A stretch of 64,000 nucleotides of DNA from DATCMH01 sp036563505 (lineage in GTDB: Bacteria > Pseudomonadota > Alphaproteobacteria > Rhizobiales > Beijerinckiaceae): positions 1-64,000 of the forward strand of contig DATCMH010000024.1 in the NCBI GenBank assembly GCA_036563505.1, in the 5' to 3' direction. A program made the position numbers and the translations under genes. Position 1 is the first letter of the stretch. Each line of letters starts with the position of its first letter. Under the pieces are notes generated by a model, which did no database searches, was not told the DNA's origin, and saw only the letters and a list, made by a program, of their open reading frames with translations. Below are positions 1 to 7,776 of the stretch, piece by piece.

Positions 1-780
1 CTGGAGCGCGAGCAGGTTGGCGGCTTCCTCGTTCTGATCCGCAAGCGTCAGGCCGTCGGCGCCGCCCTTCAGCGTGTTGATCATCTCCTTCGTGAAGTCC
101 TCGCGGACCTTCACGACGGTGAGGTTCGAGCCGAACACGGAGGCCTTCTCGCGCAGCGTCGAGATCGCCGCCTTGACCAAGTCCTGCGACGCCTTGATGG
201 CGGTGTCGCCGGCCGCGTCCGCTGTCGTCCACGCCGTCGCCTGGGCGACGCCGACGACGGCGTTAGCTGCCGCGTAGGCCGTGCCCGCACCGAAACCGCG
301 GTAGTCGACACCGGTGGCCGTCTGGGTGTTGACGTTGTTCTCGTCGAACTGCGTCGTCAGCGAGTCGCCGCCCAGGAGGTTGACGCCGTTGAAGCCCGAG
401 TCGTTGGCGATGCCCGCCATCTGCTTGCGCAGCTCCTCGAACTGCGTCTGGAAGTCAGTGCGGGAGGCCACAGTGGTGGCATCCAGCGCGGACTTGGCCA
501 CGGCCGCCATGTTCTCGGCGATCTTGGTCATCGCCTTGATGCCCTTGTCGGCGGCCTCGAAGGTCTTGATCGCCAGGCCCATGCCGTCCTGAAGACGGGC
601 CAGGTCAGAGGCGCGGTTGTTCATGGCCGAGGCCTGGAAGAAGCTCTGCGCGTTGTCGAGCGCCGAGGAGACCTTCAGACCGGTCGCGAGCTTGTTCTGG
701 GTGGTGGTGATCAGGCTCTGGGTGTTCTGCAGCGAGAGGAGGTTGCCCCGCATCGCCGTCGTCAGAGAAATGCCCGACAT
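1..780 (-). CDS. fliC: Flagellin (C-terminus cut by window edge)
   Basis: Filament subunit exported through the flagellar type III system. The reading frame is open for 260 codons from ATG at 780 to base 1, so only the last residues are missing. The N-terminal D0/D1 helices are typical: MSGISLTTAMRGNLLSLQ, then KLATGLKVSSALDNAQSFF and ASDLARLQDGMGLAIKTFEAADKGI. The C-terminal D1 helix appears near residues 215-260. The central variable domain is short, as in many alphaproteobacterial flagellins. An AAAGGA ribosome-binding site lies about 9 bases before the ATG. I found no -24/-12 or CtrA-like box in the 259-base gap upstream. Which paralogue this is cannot be decided. Confidence 0.93.
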   Translation of the reverse strand, partial: MSGISLTTAMRGNLLSLQNTQSLITTTQNKLATGLKVSSALDNAQSFFQASAMNNRASDLARLQDGMGLAIKTFEAADKGIKAMTKIAENMAAVAKSALDATTVASRTDFQTQFEELRKQMAGIANDSGFNGVNLLGGDSLTTQFDENNVNTQTATGVDYRGFGAGTAYAAANAVVGVAQATAWTTADAAGDTAIKASQDLVKAAISTLREKASVFGSNLTVVKVREDFTKEMINTLKGGADGLTLADQNEEAANLLALQ

Positions 781-1039
781 GTTTGTATCCTTTCTGGATG
801 AAGAGCGTCAAAGACGCATCGAGCGGTTCTGCTCGACTGAGGGCGATCATCCGGACGGCGGATGAAGAAACACTTGCCCGGATCGTCGAAGGGGCCCGCC
901 GCCGCCCGACGTCTGGGCCTCGCTGCGGGCTTGGTTGACAGATCCTGAACGGATCGCGCCGGCGCGCGAAACCACGGCCGCCGTGCCTCGCGGCACGCGA
1001 GGTCCGGTCACATCGATTGGAGGGAGAGCTTGGCCAGCC

Positions 1040-1414
1040 TCAGGCCGTCCGGTCGGCGGTGGAGCGGGCGACGAGCTCGCGCATGTAGGCGCGCAACTTC
1101 AAGGCCTGCTCGGAAGGCAGCTGAACCACGACTTCCCCGGTCTGGTCGTCCGTGGCGCGAAAGACGACGTCCCGGGTGCGCTCGTCCACCTCGAGGCTGC
1201 GCTGCAGTGTCCGGCGCAGAGCCGCGTCGAGGGTAGCGCGGCTCTCAAGCCCCTCGCTCGGCTCGAAGCGCACGGGCTCGGCCCGCCCGGCCTGCTGCAC
1301 GCTCGCAGCCGGCGGCAGCTCCGTGCGCACGGCGTTACGCGGCGCCGTCTCGACGCGCTGGAAGGGGAGGGAACCGGTCGGGGCCGGTGGCTTCAAGCTG
1401 CTGCCGATATCCAT
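1040..1414 (-). CDS. FlaG-like flagellar protein
   Basis: A 124-residue protein lying between the flagellin and the flgI operon. The N-terminal 65 residues are low-complexity and Pro/Ala-rich. The C-terminal half (residues about 65-115) has the FlaG-type pattern: a helix, then VDERTRDVVFRATDDQTGEV and VVQLPSEQALKLRAYMREL, which resembles the 'D..TG..V.QIPSEE.L' signature of FlaG. FlaG proteins affect filament length or assembly; that role is inferred from the family and position. The start ATG at 1414 follows a 133-base gap after the FlgN-like gene, in which no promoter could be identified with confidence. Confidence 0.6.
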   Translation of the reverse strand: MDIGSSLKPPAPTGSLPFQRVETAPRNAVRTELPPAASVQQAGRAEPVRFEPSEGLESRATLDAALRRTLQRSLEVDERTRDVVFRATDDQTGEVVVQLPSEQALKLRAYMRELVARSTADRTA

Positions 1415-1547
1415 GGCAGACGTCCCAGGTTGCGACAGCCTTCTGGCTGTGACCTGGAGCGTTACGCGACAGACCTGAATCCGGGGTTGAAAGCTTTGGT
1501 TAAATCAATCGACGAAAACGCCGCTTAATTGAACAGTGAACGTCGGG

Positions 1548-2012
1548 TTAAAGGCTACGCGAGACGAGAAGCGGCCCGCCGGCTGCCGGGCGTCCGGCGC
1601 TTCCGGCCGGGGCGTAGGTCTGGGGCCGCTCGGCCTTCGCGAGCTCCTCCGAGATCGACCGAACGAGCCCTTCCGACACCGCCCGGGCGGTGGCGAGCAC
1701 GGTCTGGTTCGCCGCGACCGCCGCGCCGAAGCGCTCGTGCGCGGCCTTCAAGCTCTTGATGCCGGCCGGCGCGAAGCGGGCGAGCGCCACGGCGTTGGCC
1801 TTCACTCGCTCGATCGCCACGAAATAGGCGGTGGCGAGCTCGGCCTTGCGAGCCTCCTCGGCAAGCCCTTCCTTCAGGCGCCCGACGCGGATGGCCTCCG
1901 CCTCCCGGGAGAGCACCGCGCCGAGATCGTCCATGACGGCGAGCGTCGCGGCGACGAGCCGGTCGGCGTCGGCCGGATTCTGCACGCGCTCGGCGGTCGA
2001 GGTCGACGTCAT
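1548..2012 (-). CDS. FlgN-like flagellar export chaperone (putative)
   Basis: A 154-residue, almost entirely helical, Ala/Glu/Arg-rich protein. It contains no membrane segment or signal peptide. Its start codon overlaps the flgJ stop in an ATGA arrangement, so it is the last gene of flgI-flgJ-this gene and translationally coupled. FlgN-type proteins in alphaproteobacteria occupy this position and chaperone hook-associated proteins FlgK and FlgL. The assignment rests on position, size and predicted helicity, because FlgN sequences are poorly conserved. The last 30 residues are a Pro/Gly-rich tail. Confidence 0.5.
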   Translation of the reverse strand: MTSTSTAERVQNPADADRLVAATLAVMDDLGAVLSREAEAIRVGRLKEGLAEEARKAELATAYFVAIERVKANAVALARFAPAGIKSLKAAHERFGAAVAANQTVLATARAVSEGLVRSISEELAKAERPQTYAPAGSAGRPAAGGPLLVSRSL

Positions 2013-2344
2013 CGCGCACCCTCCTGCAGCTTCATCAGCTCCGCGTAGATCGGGGCGGCGATCCCGAGGCCCCCGCTCTTCGTGATCGTGCTCGCGTATT
2101 CCTTGACGAGCATGGAACGGTAGACGCCGCCGCCCGTCCCGTTCTCGCCCATGGGACCGTCCTCGCCGGTGCCGGAGAAGACGCGGTCGAGGCTCTGCTC
2201 CAGGAACATGGCCTCGAAGTCCTGGGCAGTCTTCTTCGCCTTGGCCTGGGCGGGCGAGGGCGTGCCGGCGCCGATCCGATCGATGGCGGTCTTGGCGAGG
2301 CCGAGACCGGCCGAGACGGCGAAGCTGGCAAGGGGAAGAGGCAT
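2009..2344 (-). CDS. flgJ: FlgJ-type rod-binding protein (no muramidase domain)
   Basis: A 111-residue protein containing only the rod-binding domain: residues 39-60 read TAQDFEAMFLEQSLDRVFSG, followed by a GGG-VYRSMLVKEYA segment near residues 70-85 and GLGIAAPIYAELMKLQ at the end. Enterobacterial FlgJ carries an additional C-terminal muramidase domain that is absent here, as is usual in alphaproteobacteria. It is predicted to cap the growing rod in the periplasm. The ATG at 2344 overlaps the flgI stop (TGATG), so translation should be coupled to flgI, and its own stop overlaps the downstream FlgN-like gene. Confidence 0.85.
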   Translation of the reverse strand: MPLPLASFAVSAGLGLAKTAIDRIGAGTPSPAQAKAKKTAQDFEAMFLEQSLDRVFSGTGEDGPMGENGTGGGVYRSMLVKEYASTITKSGGLGIAAPIYAELMKLQEGAR

Positions 2345-3471
2345 CACATCACCTCGATGTCGGCTTGCAGGGCGCCCGCGGCCTTGATGGCCTGCAGGAT
2401 GGAGATGAGGTCGCGCGGGCCGATGCCGAGGGCGTTGAGCCCGTCGACGAGCTCTTTGAGGGTCACGCCCTCTTTCACCAGCGCCAGCTTGTTGGCGTCG
2501 CCGGTGTCGACCTTCACGCCGGTGCGGGGCACCACGACGGTCTGGCCGTCGGAGAGCGGGTTCGGCTGGCTCACCTGCGGCTGTTCGGAGATCGTCACCG
2601 TGAGGTTGCCCTGGGCGACCGCAACCGTGGAGACCCGCACGTCCTTGCCCATCACGATGATGCCGGAGCGCTCGTCGATGACGATCTTGGCGACGAGGTC
2701 CGGCTCGACGCGCAGCTGCTCCACCTCGGTGAGCAGCTTGATCATGTTGCCCTGGTAGCGGGCGGGGATGTGGATCGCGACGGTGGACGGGTCGGTGGGC
2801 TCGGCCGTGTCGGCGCCCATGAAGTCGTTGATCGCGGCGGCGATGCGCTTGGCGGTGGTGAGGTCCGGGTTGCGCAAGGCCAGGCGCAGGGTGCGCTGGT
2901 TCGAGAGCTTGAACTCCACCTCGCGCTCGATCAGCGCGCCGTTGGAGATGCGGCCGACGGTGGGCACCCCGCGCACGATCTTCGCCGCGTCGCCCTCCGC
3001 CTGAAAGCCGGCGATGGCGATGGAGCCCTGCGCCACCGCGTAGACCTCGCCGTCGGCGCCGAGCAGCGGCGTGACGAGGAGCGTGCCGCCCTGAAGCGAT
3101 TTGGCGTCGCCGAGCGCCGAGACGGTGACGTCGAGGCGCGTGCCCTGCGTCGCGAAGGCCGGAAGGTTCGCCGTCACCATCACGGCCGCCACGTTGACGG
3201 TGCGCAGGTTGGCGCCCCGGGTGTTGACGCCGAGCCGCTCCAGCATCGCCTGGAGGGACTGCTTGGTGAAGGCGGCGTTGTTGAGGGTGTCGCCGGTGCC
3301 GTTGAGGCCCACCACGAGGCCGTAGCCCACGAGCTGGTTCTGCCGCACGCCCTCGATCTGGGCGAGGTCCTTGATGCGCGACAGTGCGGCCGCCGGGGCG
3401 CTCAGGCCGAGCGCCAGCGCGCAGCCGAGCAGTGCTGGAACGAGCCGTCGCAGGAGAGGGGTGAGGCGCAT
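2344..3471 (-). CDS. flgI: Flagellar P-ring protein FlgI
   Basis: FlgI forms the P-ring around the rod in the peptidoglycan layer. The protein has a signal peptide (MRLTPLLRRLVPALLG core, cleavage after about residue 29), then the conserved opening SRIKDLAQIEGVRQNQLVGY and GLVVGLNGTGD, and ends with the family's LVDGLNALGIGPRDLISILQ and AIKAAGALQADIEV motifs. The length (375 residues) is normal. An in-frame TTG at 3492 would add seven residues, but the -24/-12 motif at 3510-3524 would put transcription start at about 3498. The ATG at 3471 therefore leaves a more plausible leader and a standard signal peptide. Confidence 0.95.
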   Translation of the reverse strand: MRLTPLLRRLVPALLGCALALGLSAPAAALSRIKDLAQIEGVRQNQLVGYGLVVGLNGTGDTLNNAAFTKQSLQAMLERLGVNTRGANLRTVNVAAVMVTANLPAFATQGTRLDVTVSALGDAKSLQGGTLLVTPLLGADGEVYAVAQGSIAIAGFQAEGDAAKIVRGVPTVGRISNGALIEREVEFKLSNQRTLRLALRNPDLTTAKRIAAAINDFMGADTAEPTDPSTVAIHIPARYQGNMIKLLTEVEQLRVEPDLVAKIVIDERSGIIVMGKDVRVSTVAVAQGNLTVTISEQPQVSQPNPLSDGQTVVVPRTGVKVDTGDANKLALVKEGVTLKELVDGLNALGIGPRDLISILQAIKAAGALQADIEVM

Positions 3472-3509
3472 CGGGGCCCGGCTGGAAATCAAGAACGCAT
3501 CTCTGCCAC

Positions 3510-3524
3510 GCGAGGGCTGTGCCA
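3510..3524 (-). promoter_or_regulatory. Sigma-54-like promoter of the flgI operon
   Basis: On the minus strand the 15-mer TGGCACAGCCCTCGC matches the sigma-54 consensus TGGCAC-N5-TTGC at all positions except one T, and the invariant GG and GC are correctly spaced. It lies 38 bases upstream of the flgI ATG. In Caulobacter, flgI-class genes use sigma-54 with FlbD, so the placement fits. The activator site was not located. Confidence 0.6.
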
Positions 3525-3641
3525 GGTGGGTCAGGGGCCGTAAGCCTTTGCAAAGTGTCGATTTCTGTGGCGTTCGACGAGCCCTGCACCCCGGCAGGAA
3601 GGGCAGGGAAGGCCCGCCCCGCGGCAGGATGTGCCGGGTCC

Positions 3642-3656
3642 TTCACCCCTCGTTAA
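3642..3656 (+). promoter_or_regulatory. CtrA-like box upstream of fliX
   Basis: TTCA-N7-TTAA followed by CC, one mismatch from the CtrA consensus TTAA-N7-TTAA. The box ends 48 bases before the fliX ATG. The same spacing is seen before dksA (49) and flgB (50) in this window. fliX is a known CtrA target in Caulobacter. The assignment is from motif and spacing only. Confidence 0.5.
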
Positions 3657-3703
3657 CCACGAGGCCCGACAGTCCCGGTCTCGCGCCATCTCCCACGGTT
3701 TCG

Positions 3704-4117
3704 ATGCACGTCGACCCCAAAGCGAACCTCGTTCCCCTGGCCGTCGTCTCCCGGCGGCCGGAGGCGTCGGGCCGTGGCTTCGCCCTCGACGGCCAGGCCG
3801 GTGCGGCACGCGCCGGGGGAACTGCGGCGGCAGCACCCCTCGCCACCCTCGACGCGCTCCTCGCGCTGCAAGGCGAGGACGACCCCGCTGAGCGCCGCCG
3901 CCGCGCAACGCGCCGCGGCCACGACCTCCTCGACGGTCTCGACCGGCTGAAAGCCGCGCTCTTGTCCGGTCAGATCCCCGGCGCCGAACTCACCGCTCTC
4001 GCCGGGCGCCTGCGCGAGGCGAGCGCTGCGAGCGGCGATCCCAAGCTCGACGATCTGTTGGGGCAGATCGAGCTCAGGGCGCAGGTGGAGTTGGCCAAGC
4101 TGGGGCGGGCGGTCTGA
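3704..4117 (+). CDS. fliX: Flagellar assembly trans-acting regulator FliX
   Basis: FliX is a small alphaproteobacterial regulator that in Caulobacter binds FlbD and ties sigma-54 flagellar transcription to basal-body assembly. The 137-residue product has the family pattern: a short variable N-terminus, then SGRGFALDG, LDALLALQGEDDPAERRRRA, a basic patch, and the helical C-terminus RGHDLLDGLDRLKAALLSGQ with DPKLDDLLGQIELRAQVELA. It is divergent from flgI, the classic Caulobacter arrangement. The start is the ATG at 3704; the frame is open further upstream but those codons have no family resemblance. No flbD gene is in the window. Confidence 0.88.
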   Translation: MHVDPKANLVPLAVVSRRPEASGRGFALDGQAGAARAGGTAAAAPLATLDALLALQGEDDPAERRRRATRRGHDLLDGLDRLKAALLSGQIPGAELTALAGRLREASAASGDPKLDDLLGQIELRAQVELAKLGRAV

Positions 4118-4152
4118 GGGGGAGATTGGCCTTCCGGCCAGCGCCTTCGGTG

Positions 4153-4277
4153 CCCCTCTCCCGGCCGGCTCCGCCGGCCACCCTCTCCCGCGGAGGGGAG
4201 AGGGTTGCGCGCGTCACCTTCTCCCCTGTGCGGGAGAAGGTGCCCTCGCGGAGCGAGGGCGGATGAGGGGTGCTGGG
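4153..4277. repeat. Family A palindromic repeat (intergenic copy)
   Basis: This fills the 306-base gap between fliX and the next gene. It has two hairpin modules. The first is CCCTCTCCCGG with a CCGGC/GCCGG hairpin, ending CGGAGGGGAGAGGG. The second is CACCTTCTCCCC, then CGGGAGAAGGTG, a CCCTCGC/GCGAGGG hairpin, and CGGATGAGGGG. The same modules recur at about 8330, 28261-28577, 51330, 54241 and 62271-62568. No gene is seen in the gap. Confidence 0.85.
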
Positions 4278-4423
4278 GCAGGCCCGAACCGACGAGAAGA
4301 CTGACCGGCATTGTTCTCGGGCCTGGGCCCTGTGAAGCTCCGCTGCGGCTGGACGTCATCCATGACCTCGCGCAAGCTTGACCTTGGATTGATCCCTCGA
4401 GCCCAGCCAGGAGAACGTCGCTC

Positions 4424-4768
4424 ATGCGCATCATCTACCTCGCCGCCGCAGCGGCCTTGCTCGCGCTGCCGGCCGCCGCGCAGCAGGCGCTCACCGACGC
4501 GGAGCTCCAAAGGACCATCGTCGGGCGCACGGCGACGTTCCCCGACGGCGCGACGGCGACTTGGCACCCCAACGGCGCTTATGTCTATGCCGGCTCGCGC
4601 GGGGCCTCGACGGGGCGCTACGCCATCGCGGGCGGGCAGGTCTGCGTCGCCTTCGACAACCAGGGCGGTCAGATCAACCAGAATCGCTGCGACCGGTTCG
4701 TCCGCAGCGGCCAGGGGCTGACCCTCATCAACGGCCAGGGCCGCTCCTTCCCCTTGCGCCTGAACTGA
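4424..4768 (+). CDS. Small secreted protein of unknown function
   Basis: I do not recognise a characterised family. The 114-residue product has a clear signal peptide (MRIIYLAAAAALLALPAAA, cleavage before QQA) and a mature domain of about 95 residues rich in small beta-type segments. These include TATWHPNGAYVYAG, GRYAIAGGQVCVAFDNQGGQ and QNRCDRFVRSGQGL. The two cysteines (in QVCVAF and NRCDRF) could form a periplasmic disulfide. An AGGAG ribosome-binding site precedes the ATG. The gene stands alone between fliX and a convergent VOC gene. Many alphaproteobacteria encode short periplasmic proteins of this style; no function is proposed. Confidence 0.75.
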   Translation: MRIIYLAAAAALLALPAAAQQALTDAELQRTIVGRTATFPDGATATWHPNGAYVYAGSRGASTGRYAIAGGQVCVAFDNQGGQINQNRCDRFVRSGQGLTLINGQGRSFPLRLN

Positions 4769-4778
4769 AGCGCCGCCC

Positions 4779-5159
4779 CTACTGGTGCACCGCCTCGAGC
4801 TTATGCCCATCCGGGTCGAGAACGAAGGCGGCGTAGTAGGTCGGGCCGTAGCGGGGCCTCAGGCCCGGCGCCCCGGCGTCTCGCCCGCCTTGGGCGAGCG
4901 CTGCGGCGTGAAAGGCATCCACCGCCTCCCGGCTCGGCGCGTCGAAGGCGAGGTGGAAGCCGGGGCCGGGCGGGGTCACGGGGCCGGGCTGCTGCTTGAG
5001 CGCCAGCTTGTCCCCGCCGCCAGGCGGCCCGTAGCCCGCGCCGTCGGCCACGGTCCACACCCGCACCGCGCCCAAGGGGGCGAGCGCCGCGTCGTAGAAG
5101 CGAACCGCGCGGGAGAGGTCGGCGACGCCGAAGGAGAGGTGTCCGAGCATGGAGGCCAT
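4779..5159 (-). CDS. VOC/glyoxalase-family protein
   Basis: A vicinal-oxygen-chelate domain protein of about 125 residues. It opens with MLGHLSFGVADLSRAVRFYD and closes with GPTYYAAFVLDPDGHKLEAV, the usual first and last strands of this fold. The first metal-ligand histidine (in LGHLSFGV) and the last-strand acidic residue (KLEAV) are present, so metal binding is possible. The substrate is unknown. ATG codons at 5159 and 5150 are both usable; family members usually begin at the second. It is convergent with the secreted protein gene, with a 10-base gap. Confidence 0.82.
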   Translation of the reverse strand: MASMLGHLSFGVADLSRAVRFYDAALAPLGAVRVWTVADGAGYGPPGGGDKLALKQQPGPVTPPGPGFHLAFDAPSREAVDAFHAAALAQGGRDAGAPGLRPRYGPTYYAAFVLDPDGHKLEAVHQ

Positions 5160-5263
5160 CGCACCGGCCGCGGGCCGGTCCGTCAAGTGCCCGGCCGGTT
5201 GACGGCGACGGCGCTTTCTTCGACAAGCGCGGCGCCCCGGCCCTCGGGACGCCATCGCCGCGC

Positions 5264-6637
5264 ATGCTCTTCAACTCCTTCGCGTTCCTCCTCGCCTTCC
5301 TGCCCATCGCGCTTGGCCTTCACCTCCTCGTGGAGCGCTTCCGGCCGGAGTTGCGGCTGCCGCTCCTCGCGGTGCTCTCCTTCCTGTTCTACGGCTACTG
5401 GGATTGGCGCTTCGTGCCGCTGCTCGCGGTCTCGATCGGGGTCAATTGGCTGGTGGCGCAAGCCTTCCTGAAGAGCCGCTCGCCGCAGATCATTCCCCTG
5501 GCGATCGGCGTGAACCTCCTCGTCCTCGCGTTCTTCAAGTACTTCAACTTCTTCGCCGATCTCGCGAACCTGATTCCGGGCCTCGGGGCGCCGCGGCTCG
5601 ACATCGCCCTGCCGCTCGGCATCTCGTTCTTCACCTTCCACCACGTCATGTACCTGGTGGACCTGCGCGCCGGCCGTGCGCCGCGCTACGACCTCGTCCG
5701 CTACACCCTCTACATCGCCTTCTTCCCGCAGGTTCTCGCAGGTCCCTTGGTGCGCTGGTCGGAGATCATGCACCAGTTCGAGGAACGTCCGTATCAGCGT
5801 CCCGACGCCGCCGAGCGCTTCGCGCGGGGGCTGATGCTCCTGACGCTCGGCCTTGCCAAGAAGGTGTTCATCGGCGATGCGCTCGCCGACTACGTCAACC
5901 CGGTCTTCCAGGCCGCCGCGGCAGGTCAGGCGGTGAGCGTGGGGGAAGCCTGGCAGGCGACGCTCGGCTTCACCTTCCAAATCTACTTCGACTTCTCCGG
6001 CTACACAGACATGGCCTTGGGTTTGGGGCTGCTGTTCGGCATCGTGCTGCCTCAGAACTTCGACGTGCCCTACCGCGCGACGAGCCTGCAGGATTTCTGG
6101 CGGCGCTGGCACATGACGCTCTCGCGCTTCCTGCGCGACTACCTCTACATTCCCCTGGGCGGCAGCCGGCGGGGCCTGCCGATGCAGCTCTGGGCGCTCT
6201 TCGCCACCATGGCGCTTGGCGGCCTCTGGCACGGGGCGGGGCTTACCTTCGTCGGCTGGGGCGTGATGCACGGCTTAGGATTGGGTGCCGGCGTGCTCTG
6301 GCGGCGCGCCGGGCTCTCCATGCCGCCTTTGCTCGGCTGGTTTCTCACCTTCGTGTTCGTGATGCTGGCCTGGGTGCTGTTCCGGGCGCCGACCTTCGAC
6401 GCGGCGCTCGCGATCTACAAGGGCCTGTTCGGCTTCGTGCCCCTGGGCACCGGCATGAAATGGCGCTCCATCGCGATCGCCGCCGCCGTCGCGCTCGCTG
6501 GCCCGACCGTCTGGGCGCTGGTCCATCGGGTGCCGCCGCAGCGCTGGATCGCCGCCGCCTTCGCCGCCGTCTTCGTGATCGTCTTGTTCAAGATCGGCGA
6601 CGATGCGAATTACGAGTTCATCTATTTCCAGTTCTGA
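5264..6637 (+). CDS. MBOAT-family membrane O-acyltransferase (AlgI-like)
   Basis: A polytopic membrane protein of 457 residues in the AlgI/DltB branch of the MBOAT family. These proteins move acyl groups across the membrane to an extracytoplasmic partner. It carries the N-terminal opening MLFNSFAFLLAFLPIALGLH, the signature DFWRRWHMTLSRFLRDYLYI with PLGGSRRG, and the catalytic histidine H323 in GGLWHGAG. About ten hydrophobic segments are visible. The next gene overlaps it by 35 bases and encodes a membrane-anchored SGNH-like protein, the usual partner. The acylated molecule (polysaccharide or other envelope polymer) cannot be deduced. Confidence 0.92.
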   Translation: MLFNSFAFLLAFLPIALGLHLLVERFRPELRLPLLAVLSFLFYGYWDWRFVPLLAVSIGVNWLVAQAFLKSRSPQIIPLAIGVNLLVLAFFKYFNFFADLANLIPGLGAPRLDIALPLGISFFTFHHVMYLVDLRAGRAPRYDLVRYTLYIAFFPQVLAGPLVRWSEIMHQFEERPYQRPDAAERFARGLMLLTLGLAKKVFIGDALADYVNPVFQAAAAGQAVSVGEAWQATLGFTFQIYFDFSGYTDMALGLGLLFGIVLPQNFDVPYRATSLQDFWRRWHMTLSRFLRDYLYIPLGGSRRGLPMQLWALFATMALGGLWHGAGLTFVGWGVMHGLGLGAGVLWRRAGLSMPPLLGWFLTFVFVMLAWVLFRAPTFDAALAIYKGLFGFVPLGTGMKWRSIAIAAAVALAGPTVWALVHRVPPQRWIAAAFAAVFVIVLFKIGDDANYEFIYFQF

Positions 6638-7616
6638 GGGGCGCTGGGCGAGCTTCGCGCGGGCGTGGCTCGCCGCCGCGCTCGGCGGCACGGCCCTGCT
6701 GCTGGGCCTCGCCGCGGCGCTCGACCCCTACGACACGGGCCGCTTCGCGCTGTTCGACAAGCCGGGCGTGCGCCCGCAGGGGCCGCGCACCGCCAATGCG
6801 AGCCGCGGCCGCGACCCGGCCTTCGACGCCGCCGTGATCGGCAATTCGCACGTTCAGATGCTCTCCCCCGAGCGCCTCTCCACCGCGACAGGGCACCGCT
6901 TCGTGCAGCTCGCGACGCCCGGCACGAAGGCCGGCGAGCAGATCGCCCTCATCGTCTGGTTTCTGCGTCACCGCCCCGGCACCGCCCGGGCGCTCGTGGT
7001 CGGGGTCGATCCCTTCTGGTGCACGCCGGACGCCGGCCTGACGCCCGATCGGCCCTTTCCCTTCTGGCTCTACGGGGCCAATCCGCTCGCCCATCTCGGC
7101 GGTCTCCTGCGTCTCGATACGTTGGAGGAACTACCCCGCCGCATCGCCTATCTCACCCGCCGTGATCCACCGCGCGCCCGACCGGACGGGTTCTGGGATT
7201 ATGAGGCGGAATTTTTAGGCCGCGGCTTCCGCGGCGGGCCAGCGCACGAAGCCAAGCTCCGGGCGGAGCTCAAGGGCGACGTGCCGGCCAATCCGAACAG
7301 GCGCTTCCCGGCCTTCGAGGCCCTGGCGCGCGCCCTCCCGCCGCCAGGACAAGGGCCGCGCCTGATCCTCGTTCACCCGCCGGTCTTCGCTCCCGTCCTA
7401 CCGCGTCCGGGCTCCCCGGAAGCGGAGGTCGAGGGAGCCTGCAAGGCCGAGGCTCGGCGTCTGGCGCGGGAGCGGGGCGGCGCCGTGGTCGACGGACGCG
7501 TCGACGATCCGCGCATGCGCGACCCGGAGAGCTTCTTCGACCAGGCCCATTATCGCCGTCCGCTCGCTCAGGAGCTTGAGGCCGAAATCGCTGCCAGGCT
7601 CGCCGCCCTGCGCTGA
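6603..7616 (+). CDS. Membrane-anchored SGNH-like O-acyl transfer partner
   Basis: This 337-residue protein overlaps the MBOAT gene by 35 bases and is probably translated with it. One N-terminal membrane anchor (about residues 17-40) is followed by an extracytoplasmic domain with AAVIGNSHVQML at residues 77-88. The GNSH block is at the position of the GDS(L) nucleophile motif of SGNH/DltD/AlgX-like proteins. A FFDQAHYRRP segment near the C-terminus resembles the catalytic D-x-x-H block. It probably completes acyl transfer outside the membrane. Assignment is by motif and linkage; sequence divergence is large. Confidence 0.72.
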   Translation: MRITSSSISSSEGRWASFARAWLAAALGGTALLLGLAAALDPYDTGRFALFDKPGVRPQGPRTANASRGRDPAFDAAVIGNSHVQMLSPERLSTATGHRFVQLATPGTKAGEQIALIVWFLRHRPGTARALVVGVDPFWCTPDAGLTPDRPFPFWLYGANPLAHLGGLLRLDTLEELPRRIAYLTRRDPPRARPDGFWDYEAEFLGRGFRGGPAHEAKLRAELKGDVPANPNRRFPAFEALARALPPPGQGPRLILVHPPVFAPVLPRPGSPEAEVEGACKAEARRLARERGGAVVDGRVDDPRMRDPESFFDQAHYRRPLAQELEAEIAARLAALR

Positions 7617-7713
7617 CACGCCGCGGGTCATGCCGTTGCGGAAGCGGCTCGAAACCCCGCTATCCCCCCGTGGATACGACGAAAACGTGACGGGGATGCG
7701 CGTTGCCGGCGGG

Positions 7714-7728
7714 TTAACGGCGCGTTAT
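7714..7728 (+). promoter_or_regulatory. CtrA-like box upstream of dksA
   Basis: TTAA-N7-TTAT, one mismatch from the CtrA consensus, ending 49 bases before the dksA start. The spacing equals that of the fliX and flgB boxes. Functional status is untested. Confidence 0.4.
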
Positions 7729-7776
7729 AGGCTCGCCGCATAAGCCATTCAGGCGGGGAACCCATAAAGGGGCGGC

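Noticed and set aside
3472..3492. A TTG start for flgI seven codons upstream
   Set aside because: It would leave a leader of about six bases from the predicted transcription start and spoils the signal peptide; ATG 3471 is preferred.
2009..3646. A 545-codon minus-strand frame covering flgJ and part of the flgI region
   Set aside because: Only its C-terminal 111 codons (flgJ) have family resemblance; the rest is an out-of-frame shadow of flgI, common in GC-rich DNA.
4153..4277. CRISPR-like repeat structure in the palindromic regions
   Set aside because: The repeats are inverted, differ in length and lack regular spacers; no cas gene is present.
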